64,000 bases of DNA from a virus. Position 1 is the first letter of the stretch, and every line of letters starts with the position of its first letter. This document shows, in pieces, positions 55,014-63,001 of the stretch. The stretch covers positions 97,055 to 161,054 of IMG/VR virus record IMGVR_UViG_3300034104_005002, one strand, 5' to 3'. Under the pieces are notes generated by a model, which saw only the letters and a program-made list of their open reading frames with translations, was not told where the DNA came from and ran no database searches. The translations under genes were made by a program, and so were the position numbers.

Positions 55014-55216
55014 TTGCACTCTCTTTTCAGTTGATTTACAAGGTCTTTTGCTTGGTCTAGAAATGCCCTTGATTGATGTGCCCGATCCTTATGAATCAAA
55101 GTCCAATCAGGTTTCTCTGTGCTTTCAAGGACACATCCGGGTCCAATCGTCCCCCGTGTGTATTCGATTGCAGTCCAAAGTCGTTCAAGTTGTTCTTTGG
55201 TGATTGTGGTTTTCAT
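55010..55216 (-). CDS. small helical protein, 68 aa
   Basis: MKTTITKEQLERLWTAIEYT onward, basic helical; no family recognised. Confidence 0.6.
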   Translation of the reverse strand: MKTTITKEQLERLWTAIEYTRGTIGPGCVLESTEKPDWTLIHKDRAHQSRAFLDQAKDLVNQLKRECK

Positions 55217-55226
55217 AATTTGCCCC

Positions 55227-55616
55227 TCAATCCTTAATGAGGTCTACAAGGTCATAAAATTCATTATACACCTCTTCAAGACCACTAGCGTGCCCTTTAT
55301 CCCAGGCAAGTTCAAACGCCCTGTGCCTTTTAGGGTTATCGCTCACATTAAAATTTTCAAAGAGGTCATTGATAAACTCTCCATGAAGTTTATGAACTTC
55401 CTCAACATACTGTTTTTGATGTGTCTTATATCCTTCTTCATTAAGAACTTCTTGGATTACCGCGTTAGGATACTCATCCATCAATTGCCTTTTGGATTTT
55501 TGAAACCCAAAAGATTTAGTAACACAAATCCCTTTATCATAAACATAAAGGGTGATATAATCTTTTTTGTTAGGGTATTGAATTTGATAATTGGAGTAAT
55601 ATTCAAAGGGTTTCAT
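55227..55616 (-). CDS. paralogous protein family A, 129 aa
   Basis: MKPFEYYSNYQIQYPNKKDY ... ITLYVYDKGICV with a helical half ending ELAWDKGHASGLEEVY. Paralogue of 46593-46985. The start is preceded by AGGAGAC. Confidence 0.65.
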   Translation of the reverse strand: MKPFEYYSNYQIQYPNKKDYITLYVYDKGICVTKSFGFQKSKRQLMDEYPNAVIQEVLNEEGYKTHQKQYVEEVHKLHGEFINDLFENFNVSDNPKRHRAFELAWDKGHASGLEEVYNEFYDLVDLIKD

Positions 55617-55690
55617 AAAAAGTCTCCTGTGTGTATGAGGTCATTATAAGGCAAAAAGGGACACCAGTGAAGCGCCCATGTGTCAGTTCT

Positions 55691-55960
55691 TCAAGTGTCC
55701 GTTGTTAGTTCATAATTCTCAAGTAACCATCTTTCGTAATGCAAAAAATTTATACTAAAGATAAACTTTCCAATAGTAAATTCTATCCAAATCAGAGAGC
55801 CATCATTAATCTCAAAAATACTCCTGAAGTAAAATTTCGGGAGTAATGTTGAATCAATTTCCGAAAAATAAAATGAAAAGAGTGTCTTTCTACCGAATGG
55901 TAGGATATTTAAACGAAATTCGTTGGTTCCTTTGCTATAATGACTTTCAAACAGTTTCAT
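55691..55960 (-). CDS. hypothetical beta-rich protein, 89 aa
   Basis: MKLFESHYSKGTNEFRLNIL onward; mostly beta strands with aromatic residues. Function unknown. Confidence 0.55.
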   Translation of the reverse strand: MKLFESHYSKGTNEFRLNILPFGRKTLFSFYFSEIDSTLLPKFYFRSIFEINDGSLIWIEFTIGKFIFSINFLHYERWLLENYELTTDT

Positions 55961-56108
55961 TTTCTTTACAATAATGGTTATATTCCCAACGATGTGCCAT
56001 TTCTACAAAGTCTTTGCTGATTAGACAGTCTTCATTTCCAGTCTCATAAATTTTATCCCAGTCAATGGGATTTTCTTTGCTCCATTCTTCATAGGTTAGT
56101 TTAGTCAT
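55947..56108 (-). CDS. small acidic protein, 53 aa
   Basis: MTKLTYEEWSKENPIDWDKI onward, helical; overlaps the neighbouring gene by 14 bases. Confidence 0.55.
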   Translation of the reverse strand: MTKLTYEEWSKENPIDWDKIYETGNEDCLISKDFVEMAHRWEYNHYCKENETV

Positions 56109-56272
56109 CGTTCAGCAACCACCTCAAAATCGTTTATAACAATAGATCTTTTACTTTTAGCAAGAATTCCTTGATTTGGAAAATAAGGAACTGCTATAAG
56201 ATTATAATAGGGAATCTTTTGTTCATAAAGTTTGTAAAGATGTCCATCTTTCTTGTATCGGTAGAGTTTCAT
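56105..56272 (-). CDS. small basic protein, 55 aa
   Basis: MKLYRYKKDGHLYKLYEQKI onward; all-beta with many Tyr. ATGA overlaps on both sides. Confidence 0.55.
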   Translation of the reverse strand: MKLYRYKKDGHLYKLYEQKIPYYNLIAVPYFPNQGILAKSKRSIVINDFEVVAER

Positions 56273-56610
56273 TTTTCAAATTTCTTTTTAAGTTTTAGGT
56301 AAAGTCCATACTCATCAGTAGACTGTTTAATTTTGGCTTCTACAATATGATGCCTAATATAATCATCAGCGGACATTTTATCAACCTCATCGATAATTTC
56401 GCAAATAACAATCTCATCAGAAATCGCAAGATGTCTACCTAGTTCTTCTTCGTATTCGTTAACAGTATCAATTCCGGCGTTGTCCATAAGTTCTTGGCCA
56501 GCTGCTACAACCGCTTCTGGAAGGCTTTGTTCGCTAAAAACTTCTAATTTTGTGGACTCAAAGGTAGTTAATCCCGCACCAAGAGTGTCTCTTAAGATAA
56601 TGTAGGTCAC
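56269..56610 (-). CDS. hypothetical acidic protein, 113 aa
   Basis: MTYIILRDTLGAGLTTFEST onward; beta start, then helices rich in Glu/Asp. Function unknown. Confidence 0.6.
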   Translation of the reverse strand: MTYIILRDTLGAGLTTFESTKLEVFSEQSLPEAVVAAGQELMDNAGIDTVNEYEEELGRHLAISDEIVICEIIDEVDKMSADDYIRHHIVEAKIKQSTDEYGLYLKLKKKFEK

Positions 56611-56619
56611 TTCAGTTCC

Positions 56620-56946
56620 TCAAAATTTCTCTTCAATTTCTTGTTTTGTTGCCATCTCCACATTAGGATAACTGACGTCCTCGTAATCATACAATTGAAA
56701 ATCTTCAATCAGGTCTGTAACGACATTATCACACAGGTAATCAGTAAAAAATCCCGTATCAAGTTCTCCATCACTCGTAAGCATATCATTCTTATGCTTT
56801 TCAGGGTCAAACCTCACATAAAAAGTTACTTTATAACCTTTTAAATTTTCTAAAGCATTATTTATTTTTTGCTGTTCTTTATGTTTTTGAATTTGAAGTT
56901 CAAGTTCGTTAAGTTGCTCTTCAGTCAGCTGTGAAACGTCAATCAT
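56620..56946 (-). CDS. hypothetical acidic protein, 108 aa
   Basis: A coiled-coil head (DVSQLTEEQLNELELQIQKH) is followed by a ferredoxin-like beta segment KVTFYVRFDPE. Helices plus acidic loop. Function unknown. Confidence 0.6.
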   Translation of the reverse strand: MIDVSQLTEEQLNELELQIQKHKEQQKINNALENLKGYKVTFYVRFDPEKHKNDMLTSDGELDTGFFTDYLCDNVVTDLIEDFQLYDYEDVSYPNVEMATKQEIEEKF

Positions 56947-57149
56947 TTCAACTCCTCCAGTGTATTCGCAATTTCAAGAATGTTCTTTTCAGTAATACCA
57001 ATATACTTGAGTTCTTCTACAACTTTACGAAGAGCAGCAACGGCAATAATGTGAGGATGAGATTGTTCCATATTACCCCAGTCAAATCTCACTTCTTCAA
57101 TAGCATCTGCAACTGCTTGTGCTTCTTTAAGCATTTTCATTTCATTCAT
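56943..57149 (-). CDS. small helical protein, 68 aa
   Basis: MNEMKMLKEAQAVADAIEEV onward; wholly helical. ATGA and TGA/ATG overlaps with neighbours. Confidence 0.55.
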   Translation of the reverse strand: MNEMKMLKEAQAVADAIEEVRFDWGNMEQSHPHIIAVAALRKVVEELKYIGITEKNILEIANTLEELK

Positions 57150-57333
57150 CTTTCAATTGACGGATTTCACTTTTAAGTTCTTCTTTTAGTTGAGAAATTT
57201 GAATTTTAAGTTCTTCAATATTATCATAAAGTTGTTCTAAATGGTTTGCAAGTTCTATACTATCAACTTTATATTCAGAGAGAGCCCCCATTCTCGTAAG
57301 GTCTCTATGTATTGTGTCCCAAAGTGTTTCCAT
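57142..57333 (-). CDS. small coiled-coil protein, 63 aa
   Basis: METLWDTIHRDLTRMGALSE; C-terminal half is a heptad coiled coil (IQISQLKEELKSEIRQLKDE). GGAGACC precedes the ATG. Confidence 0.55.
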   Translation of the reverse strand: METLWDTIHRDLTRMGALSEYKVDSIELANHLEQLYDNIEELKIQISQLKEELKSEIRQLKDE

Positions 57334-57413
57334 AAGGTCTCCTGTGTTTATGAGTGTATCATAAGGCAAAATCCACTCCACCACAAGGCAGAGTGGACGG
57401 TTGTTTAAGTGTC

Positions 57414-57671
57414 TCAGTTAAAAAGCCTCAAGATTTTTTGAGCATCATAACTAAGACTTTTCAGGTCTTCGTCTCCAAATGGATTGGTGATTTTGGTTCC
57501 AGTCGGCAATTGTTCTTTAATTCGGTTGAGTCCGTTTACGGTGAGTATTGCGGTTTCTTTTTGACCAACAGATTCACCAACAACACCCCCCAAACAAAAC
57601 CCCAATCCAAAAACAAACCCCAAAAATACAATAAGAAGCACGCCGCCTGTAAAAGAATCATCGTTGTTCAT
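57414..57671 (-). CDS. membrane protein with Gly-rich segment, 85 aa
   Basis: One hydrophobic helix (VLLIVFLGFVFGLGFCLGGV) near the start, then a soluble tail. Function unknown. Confidence 0.6.
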   Translation of the reverse strand: MNNDDSFTGGVLLIVFLGFVFGLGFCLGGVVGESVGQKETAILTVNGLNRIKEQLPTGTKITNPFGDEDLKSLSYDAQKILRLFN

Positions 57672-57681
57672 AATTCAATCC

Positions 57682-57876
57682 TCAAAGACTAAGACGACGA
57701 CCAAGAAGAACACCAAGTCCACCACCAAGAGAGAATACTGCAAACTCTCGGAGAGGATTGTGACTGTATTTACGAACAATCATTTGACTCTCAGGAACAG
57801 TAACAGTTTTTCCATCTGAATCCTTAACTGCAACTTGTTGTTGGACAGGGGCAGATTGTCGGTTGTTATCGAACAT
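57682..57876 (-). CDS. small protein with C-terminal membrane segment, 64 aa
   Basis: MFDNNRQSAPVQQQVAVKDS, then AVFSLGGGLGVLLGRRLSL at the end. Lies directly downstream of TnpB. Confidence 0.55.
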   Translation of the reverse strand: MFDNNRQSAPVQQQVAVKDSDGKTVTVPESQMIVRKYSHNPLREFAVFSLGGGLGVLLGRRLSL

Positions 57877-57910
57877 ATAGTAATAAAAACCAATAAAATT
57901 CTATAAAACT

Positions 57911-59107
57911 CTATTGATTTTCTAGACGTTTCACCGCAGATGCTAAATGATGACTAGCACCATTTAGTCTTAATTCCGCTCCACGTCCGTAATCGACATA
58001 CTCTGCCGATGTTAATTCTTGACCCGAAAGGTCTGACCATCCTTTTTTGAGGATGTTGATAGAGGCATTTAGGTCTCTATCGTGATTAGAACCACAAGAA
58101 GGACAAGTCCATTCTCTAATGTTTAGAGGCATTTGGTCCTCTTTATGACCACAATTAGAACAAGTTTTACTTGATGGATAAAATCGGTCTATTTTAACCA
58201 GAGTTTTTCCGTACCAATTACACTTGTATTTTAACATATCCACAAAAGTAGACCAAGAGGCATCGCTAATGGATTTAGCAAGTTTGTGGTTTTTTAACAT
58301 TCCGGAAACATTTAGGTCTTCAACAACAATTAAATCAAAAGTCTTGACAAGTTGTGTTGAAACATTATGAAGAAAATATGTTCTTGAGTTGGTAATATTT
58401 TCATAAACCTTAGCAACTTTAATACGTTGTCTATTGTAACGATTACTACCTTTGGTCTTCCGACTTAAATGTTTCTGTGCTTTTTTAAGTTTAGATTGGT
58501 TCTTTCTAAACCATTTGGGATTGTTAATGACTTGCCCATTACTTAAGATGAACAAATCCTTTAAACCCAAATCAATACCTACTACTTTACCAGTTGAGGG
58601 TATTGGGTTGAGTTCTTGTTGAACTAAAATCGAAACAAAATATTTGTCAGTTGGAGTTTTAGAAACAGTAATACTTCTAAAGTCGGCTTCTTCAGGGATA
58701 GTTCGGTCTAGAACAATTTTGACCCAACCAATTTTTTCAAGTCTAACTAAAGACTTTTCTTGGTCCAAAGTAAACTTTTGATTGGGTAGTCTAAATGATT
58801 GTCTGTTAAATTTTTTCTTGAACTTTGGTCGCCCAAGTTTAGTTTTTCGTTTTTTATTGAAGTATTGTTTTTTGAATTCAATAAAATCTCTTGTTTTTTG
58901 TTGGAGGGTTGCTGCAGAAACTTCCTTAAGAAACTCAAACTCCTCTTGGTCTTTTAGTGTCTTTTCATTTACTGTAGAACCATCATTATTATTAAAATTT
59001 TCAACAAGTTTGTTCCAGACAAATCTACAACAACCAAAAGTTTTAGAAAATAAAATCTCTTGTTCTTTTGTAGGATAAATCCTATATTTGTATGCCTTTA
59101 AATGCAT
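57911..59107 (-). CDS. tnpB: TnpB (IS605-family OrfB), RNA-guided nuclease
   Basis: 398 residues with N-terminal YKYRIYPTKEQE, RuvC Asp179 in VVGIDLGLKD, Glu263 in VVEDLNV, and Asp345 in HDRDLNASIN. Zinc finger Cys316, Cys319, Cys335, Cys338 (CSNCG, CPSCG) is complete. All catalytic residues are present, so it should be active with an omega RNA from its 3' end. No TnpA is near. A CTAAATG / CATTTAG stem-loop lies at 57943-57967 within the last codons. A CTAAATAGT late-promoter-like site lies about 25-35 bases upstream. Confidence 0.94.
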   Translation of the reverse strand: MHLKAYKYRIYPTKEQEILFSKTFGCCRFVWNKLVENFNNNDGSTVNEKTLKDQEEFEFLKEVSAATLQQKTRDFIEFKKQYFNKKRKTKLGRPKFKKKFNRQSFRLPNQKFTLDQEKSLVRLEKIGWVKIVLDRTIPEEADFRSITVSKTPTDKYFVSILVQQELNPIPSTGKVVGIDLGLKDLFILSNGQVINNPKWFRKNQSKLKKAQKHLSRKTKGSNRYNRQRIKVAKVYENITNSRTYFLHNVSTQLVKTFDLIVVEDLNVSGMLKNHKLAKSISDASWSTFVDMLKYKCNWYGKTLVKIDRFYPSSKTCSNCGHKEDQMPLNIREWTCPSCGSNHDRDLNASINILKKGWSDLSGQELTSAEYVDYGRGAELRLNGASHHLASAVKRLENQ

Positions 59108-59131
59108 CTGCTCTTAAATTCGATTGGCTTT

Positions 59132-59143
59132 AACTATTTAGTA
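59132..59143 (-). promoter_or_regulatory. late-promoter-like ACTAAATAGTT
   Basis: Minus-strand TACTAAATAGTT upstream of tnpB; a second copy (GACTAAATAGT) lies at 59208-59218. Confidence 0.4.
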
Positions 59144-59177
59144 AATTTTATTGTTAAGGGGAGAAATAAATCTCCCC

Positions 59178-59311
59178 ACCTGTTAAGCGCCAACCGAACA
59201 AGGCATTACTATTTAGTCAAGTTTTTATTGAAATTTTATTTTATAGATTTTTGTATTTATATACCATACCTCGTGAGGATATATCCTGGAATTCTTTGCT
59301 TAAAGTAATTT
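59178..59311. other. AT-rich spacer upstream of tnpB
   Basis: Between the hairpin at 59158-59177 and the next gene. Only the second late-promoter-like motif is seen. Confidence 0.4.
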
Positions 59312-59437
59312 TTAGTAATCTTCTACAGGTATTGTTTCCATAGGTTCAATAAGTAAAACAGTTGCATTGGATGATATTTCCGCATTCAATAGAGGTTCCC
59401 ACTTTTTTATAAGTTTTTCCTTTTCTTCTTCAGTCAT
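59312..59437 (-). CDS. small protein, 41 aa
   Basis: MTEEEKEKLIKKWEPLLNAE onward; acidic helix then a beta strand. Overlaps the upstream gene by 8 bases. Confidence 0.55.
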   Translation of the reverse strand: MTEEEKEKLIKKWEPLLNAEISSNATVLLIEPMETIPVEDY

Positions 59438-59657
59438 TACTTACTTCCTCATAAGTTGTCTCACCCAGACAAGTTTTTCCTGTCCACATTTTACCACAAG
59501 TCAAACAATTTACTTTAAAAGTCGTTGTGTTTCTATCTGGGTTGGTATTCACTCCATTCTTATCGTATATTGGAATATATGCTACAAGAGTTGTGCTCCC
59601 ACCACTATAAGAAAATTGACAATCTTCTCTAGGACATTCAGGATTTGGGGTTTTCAT
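59430..59657 (-). CDS. zinc-ribbon-like protein, 75 aa
   Basis: ECPREDCQFSYSGG and NCLTCGKMWTGKTC supply the Cys pairs of a zinc ribbon around a beta hairpin with an Asn/Thr-rich middle. Confidence 0.65.
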   Translation of the reverse strand: MKTPNPECPREDCQFSYSGGSTTLVAYIPIYDKNGVNTNPDRNTTTFKVNCLTCGKMWTGKTCLGETTYEEVSND

Positions 59658-59809
59658 TTTTTATATTTTTGTTGAATTTTAGCATATCGGTTTTTGACAT
59701 CATCATAAGATTTAATTGCATTATCAGGATTGAAAGAATTTGCTATGGTATAAAATCCTTCTCCAATAGTAGCAAATCCCATAAGAATGTATTTAAAGAA
59801 GTTAGTCAT
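59654..59809 (-). CDS. small protein, 51 aa
   Basis: MTNFFKYILMGFATIGEGFY onward; short hydrophobic head, basic C-terminus. ATGA overlaps link it to its neighbours. Confidence 0.55.
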   Translation of the reverse strand: MTNFFKYILMGFATIGEGFYTIANSFNPDNAIKSYDDVKNRYAKIQQKYKK

Positions 59810-60063
59810 TTTTCGCCCTTCACTGGAAGGTCTACAGTATCAGGATTTTGCACATAACCAATAACAAAATGTGACCCATCATCTGTTTTTACAATTATCA
59901 TGTTATTGCTTTTAAAAATTGCCGAATTTTTACCTTTCGTCCAGTTTTTGATATAAGGATGTTCTAGAAGTTCTTGCGTTGTAGTAAATTCAAAATCAGC
60001 CCGGTCTAGTTCTCTTATGTCAACAAACCCAGGAACTCTTTGTCTAAAGTAGTTTTTATTCAT
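59806..60063 (-). CDS. hypothetical protein, 85 aa
   Basis: MNKNYFRQRVPGFVDIRELD onward with a beta core (MIIVKTDDGSHFVIGYV). Function unknown. Confidence 0.6.
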   Translation of the reverse strand: MNKNYFRQRVPGFVDIRELDRADFEFTTTQELLEHPYIKNWTKGKNSAIFKSNNMIIVKTDDGSHFVIGYVQNPDTVDLPVKGEK

Positions 60064-60069
60064 TTTTCA

Positions 60070-60309
60070 TCAATACTCCCAACCAAAGATATTCAATTCA
60101 AACATTTTATCTTTCCAAATTTTAAACCCAAGTGATATAAAACTACTCCTATCATTAAAAATAAAATAATTTTTGCGATATTTAGAAATACTAAAAATAA
60201 TTAAACTTCTGTCTTTGTAGAAATGAGGAAGAATATAATGTGTAATCAGTTTCTTTTTCTTTTGGTTTTTATTAACAATAAAATAAGATTGTGAATAAAG
60301 TTTAATCAT
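60070..60309 (-). CDS. hypothetical Phe/Tyr-rich protein, 79 aa
   Basis: MIKLYSQSYFIVNKNQKKKK onward; all-beta, aromatic. Coupled (ATGA) with the upstream gene. Confidence 0.55.
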   Translation of the reverse strand: MIKLYSQSYFIVNKNQKKKKLITHYILPHFYKDRSLIIFSISKYRKNYFIFNDRSSFISLGFKIWKDKMFELNIFGWEY

Positions 60310-60530
60310 TTTTTATACCAACTATCAATAATATCGTATGCATTATCACGCAAAGTTTTTTCATCCATAACGAGTTCCCCATTAGAGTTTCTTATTTCAA
60401 TAGGGTAAGAAAGATTCTCATCAATTTCAAATGCTACTCTACTCAGCAAACTATCTAAACTATCAGATACTAATTCCCCGCACCTTTTATGGTAATGGCC
60501 ATAAACGTATATGTAATTTTCTTTAGTCAT
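60306..60530 (-). CDS. hypothetical protein, 74 aa
   Basis: MTKENYIYVYGHYHKRCGEL onward; start chosen by spacing. Alpha/beta. Confidence 0.55.
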   Translation of the reverse strand: MTKENYIYVYGHYHKRCGELVSDSLDSLLSRVAFEIDENLSYPIEIRNSNGELVMDEKTLRDNAYDIIDSWYKK

Positions 60531-60531
60531 T

Positions 60532-60765
60532 TTAATTACCAATCAAAACATCAAGTATAGTCCTTTGTTCTTCTCTATAAAAAACACCAACCATAAAAGA
60601 AAGGCCATCTGCTTCATAAATTATTTTCTTCGCAGTAATATGAGAAACTTTATCCTTCTCTAGTTCTTCTGGTGTAGCATATTCAAGATATAGGGAGTAT
60701 TCTAGTTCATTAAACTCTTTTGAAGGCTTAATGTCGTCAGTACTATATGTTTTTCTCTTTCTCAT
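60532..60765 (-). CDS. hypothetical protein, 77 aa
   Basis: FNELEYSLYLEYATPEELEK and ITAKKIIYEADGLSFMVGVF match, loosely, segments of 34303-34536. Confidence 0.6.
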   Translation of the reverse strand: MRKRKTYSTDDIKPSKEFNELEYSLYLEYATPEELEKDKVSHITAKKIIYEADGLSFMVGVFYREEQRTILDVLIGN

Positions 60766-60931
60766 CAGAAGTAATATTTAGGTCAGTATAAGCAAGAATA
60801 TTCATAATCTTATCCATAGTTCTTGTTCTTACCTCTTCTGGAAACTTTCCACCATAATTTATCACTCTCAGGCTATTGTAGAGGGTATCATGGATTACGT
60901 ATAGGTCTGCACAAGTTAATTGATGTTTCAT
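60743..60931 (-). CDS. small phage protein 'LT.ADLYVIHDTLY', 62 aa
   Basis: QLTCADLYVIHDTLYNSLRV plus a C-terminal TRTMDKIMNIL helix, a pattern frequent in T4-like phages (function unknown). Confidence 0.7.
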   Translation of the reverse strand: MKHQLTCADLYVIHDTLYNSLRVINYGGKFPEEVRTRTMDKIMNILAYTDLNITSDEKEKNI

Positions 60932-61134
60932 TTAGGATTAATATCAGTAGGTAAATCAACAATAAGGGCATTAAGGAAAGTACCTCCCTTATCATCAGGA
61001 ACTCCCCTAAACATAATTTGAGGGAAGGTATAATCTTTAAACCCAGTAGATTTATAAACTGCGTTATAACGACGCAATAGGTCTTCAAAGTCCCTCATAA
61101 AGTTATCTACGTGTCTTTGTTCGTATTCAGTCAT
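60928..61134 (-). CDS. hypothetical protein, 68 aa
   Basis: MTEYEQRHVDNFMRDFEDLL onward with FPQIMFRGVPDD. ATGA overlap with the downstream gene. Confidence 0.6.
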   Translation of the reverse strand: MTEYEQRHVDNFMRDFEDLLRRYNAVYKSTGFKDYTFPQIMFRGVPDDKGGTFLNALIVDLPTDINPK

Positions 61135-61375
61135 AATAACCTATGTTTAAAATACCATAAAATTCATCATACCAAGTCCATCCAAGTGTTTTTCTATTTG
61201 TTGTCTCATAGTCCGTAGTCATTATAGCACCCCACACTTGAAATGCACACCAGGAAATTGGGAATCCACTATAAAACCCATATAGTTTCATTGCAACATT
61301 ATGAGGTACGCGATTCATTATCCAACGCAACCAGTTTGGACAATACATTAGGAGTTCATAATCAGGGCAATTCAT
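61127..61375 (-). CDS. aromatic-rich protein, 82 aa
   Basis: MNCPDYELLMYCPNWLRWIM onward with 'YCPNWLRWIMNRVPHNV' and Trp-rich C-terminus; perhaps membrane-associated. Start set by overlap. Confidence 0.55.
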   Translation of the reverse strand: MNCPDYELLMYCPNWLRWIMNRVPHNVAMKLYGFYSGFPISWCAFQVWGAIMTTDYETTNRKTLGWTWYDEFYGILNIGYYD

Positions 61376-61581
61376 TTTTCGTCTGCCCATTCTGGAAAAT
61401 TCATAAAATACCCCTCCCCATTATGATTTTTACATAAAATGTTGCTACAAGAAAGCCAATAATCAAAGTCTTTACTTTCTGGTCGCGCTTCCAGAAGAGA
61501 TTGATTACATAAGTATTCTAACACAGGACTTCCACAATCCGCACATTCAGCAACAATTCCTAGACAATCTTTTGATTTCAT
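61372..61581 (-). CDS. small Cys-rich protein, 69 aa
   Basis: MKSKDCLGIVAECADCGSPV with LSCSNILCKNH; four Cys in CxxC pairs, probably zinc-binding. Confidence 0.6.
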   Translation of the reverse strand: MKSKDCLGIVAECADCGSPVLEYLCNQSLLEARPESKDFDYWLSCSNILCKNHNGEGYFMNFPEWADEK

Positions 61582-62114
61582 TTTTTGTCCACCCACTTAA
61601 AGTTTAAAAAGTTTCGCATAAAGAAGCGAACAATTCTATTTGGTTTTTTTGTCATATAGAATTTTACGTCTGGTTCAACAAAATAATATCCAACACTATT
61701 TTTACTAGGATTTAGATTAAACTCGGTTCCACAACTATAACTACTAACAGTTATTCCTGTTCCGGTTGTAATGAAAGTAACTGGAAGACTGAAATATCCA
61801 TAAGTCTTGGCATACTCAAATCTACTATTTGCCTGGTCACATTTAAGTTTGAACTTATGTTCGGCACTTTCTTTAGATAAGGCAAATTTCCTCTTGGTTT
61901 TTACCAAAAGGTCAACAAATTTACTATCTAGTTCTTGTTTGAATTCTTCTAAAGATTTTGGCGGTTTTGGTATATCAAGAACATGTTTGATTTCATCAAA
62001 ATACTCATAATCCTCGGGAAATTCAATTAAACCAAGTAAATATGGTAGAGTATCTATTTTTTCCCACTTAAGTTTATCTACGTTAATTTTATAATATTTT
62101 GGTTGTTCAGTCAT
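61578..62114 (-). CDS. hypothetical protein, 178 aa
   Basis: MTEQPKYYKINVDKLKWEKI onward; a helical first half (KRKFALSKESAEHKFKLKCD) and a beta-rich Tyr/Phe-rich second half ending LNFKWVDKK. Function unknown. Confidence 0.65.
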   Translation of the reverse strand: MTEQPKYYKINVDKLKWEKIDTLPYLLGLIEFPEDYEYFDEIKHVLDIPKPPKSLEEFKQELDSKFVDLLVKTKRKFALSKESAEHKFKLKCDQANSRFEYAKTYGYFSLPVTFITTGTGITVSSYSCGTEFNLNPSKNSVGYYFVEPDVKFYMTKKPNRIVRFFMRNFLNFKWVDKK

Positions 62115-62316
62115 TTTTTAAAATCTCCATAATAGAATTTATACAATCTGGGCAGGGAACCTGTCTCCCTCCGCTCATTACAGTATATGTAGCGTGGTCA
62201 ATATCCTGGAATGCCCAGTCAAAACTAGAAAGTTTTTCTCCACACCAAGAAGTATTTTGTTTGTCTACGTGAGTGTGTTGGATACACCTTATGTATTCGG
62301 GTCTTGATTCGGTCAT
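62107..62316 (-). CDS. conserved phage zinc-type protein 'HTHVDKQNTSWCG', 69 aa
   Basis: RCIQHTHVDKQNTSWCGEKL, FDWAFQDIDHATYT and RQVPCPDCINSIMEIL are the blocks of a small Cys/His phage protein found widely; four Cys and His probably bind zinc. Confidence 0.75.
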   Translation of the reverse strand: MTESRPEYIRCIQHTHVDKQNTSWCGEKLSSFDWAFQDIDHATYTVMSGGRQVPCPDCINSIMEILKND

Positions 62317-62657
62317 TGGCTATACTTCAGTAGCATTTTGAGTGTAGTTTTTGGCGACATATCATCAATCATATGAGGTTCAAGAAGGTCTACGAGTTCC
62401 TCATACTTTCTCTTATAGTCAATACCCAAGTCAACCTTATCACTTGAAAGAGCATCCCTGATGATTTCTATGGATGCTAATAATTTGTAATATTTGTCTG
62501 TGCTTGAATTTCCAAACACTTGATCCATATAAGTATTTTTATCAAAATCGTACTTATGAATGACCCTATGCACTTCATCTTCTGTTAAGGTGAAGTGAAA
62601 ATGATACTCTGGATAGGGTTTAGTGTGTGAGATTTTTGCTGCGTAATCAAAGTTCAT
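62313..62657 (-). CDS. hypothetical protein, 114 aa
   Basis: MNFDYAAKISHTKPYPEYHF onward; helical with a beta start. Function unknown. Confidence 0.6.
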   Translation of the reverse strand: MNFDYAAKISHTKPYPEYHFHFTLTEDEVHRVIHKYDFDKNTYMDQVFGNSSTDKYYKLLASIEIIRDALSSDKVDLGIDYKRKYEELVDLLEPHMIDDMSPKTTLKMLLKYSQ

Positions 62658-63001
62658 TTTGCCCTCATTGCATTAATTACAGCGTCTCTTGCGGTTTGTC
62701 CTTTTGCGTGGTTCATAGGGAATCCAGTATTGATAAAGCACCAATTACTCTCGCCATTCATTTGTATAGAATGTGATTTGAATTGATTGAGTAGAAACTC
62801 AAGGATTTCTGTGTCCGAATAAGGTTCTTCTGTTATTTTTTCAATACACTTAACTCTCACTAATCCTTCTGCTTGTTGTTCTGCCTCCTCATATGTTGCA
62901 TATCTTGTTGCTTCATACAGGCAACACGGGTGTCCATTTTCAAAGTTGTAGGTATTATCATTGTCGTCATCATATTTAATGACGTAATATGGTTCAGTCA
63001 T
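62654..63001 (-). CDS. hypothetical protein, 115 aa
   Basis: MTEPYYVIKYDDDNDNTYNF onward; beta strand, acidic loop, T-EEA helix (ATYEEAEQQAEG), then a second domain. Start by 8-base overlap. Confidence 0.65.
   Translation of the reverse strand: MTEPYYVIKYDDDNDNTYNFENGHPCCLYEATRYATYEEAEQQAEGLVRVKCIEKITEEPYSDTEILEFLLNQFKSHSIQMNGESNWCFINTGFPMNHAKGQTARDAVINAMRAK

Larger units (their letters stand above)
57911..59180 (-). mobile_element. IS605-like element carrying only tnpB
   Basis: The nuclease gene plus its 5' flank, which holds the hairpin GGGGAGA-AATAAA-TCTCCCC (59158-59177). Exact ends are unknown; the right end is probably near the 57943-57967 stem-loop. The absence of tnpA fits elements mobilised in trans or domesticated. 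Confidence 0.6.
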
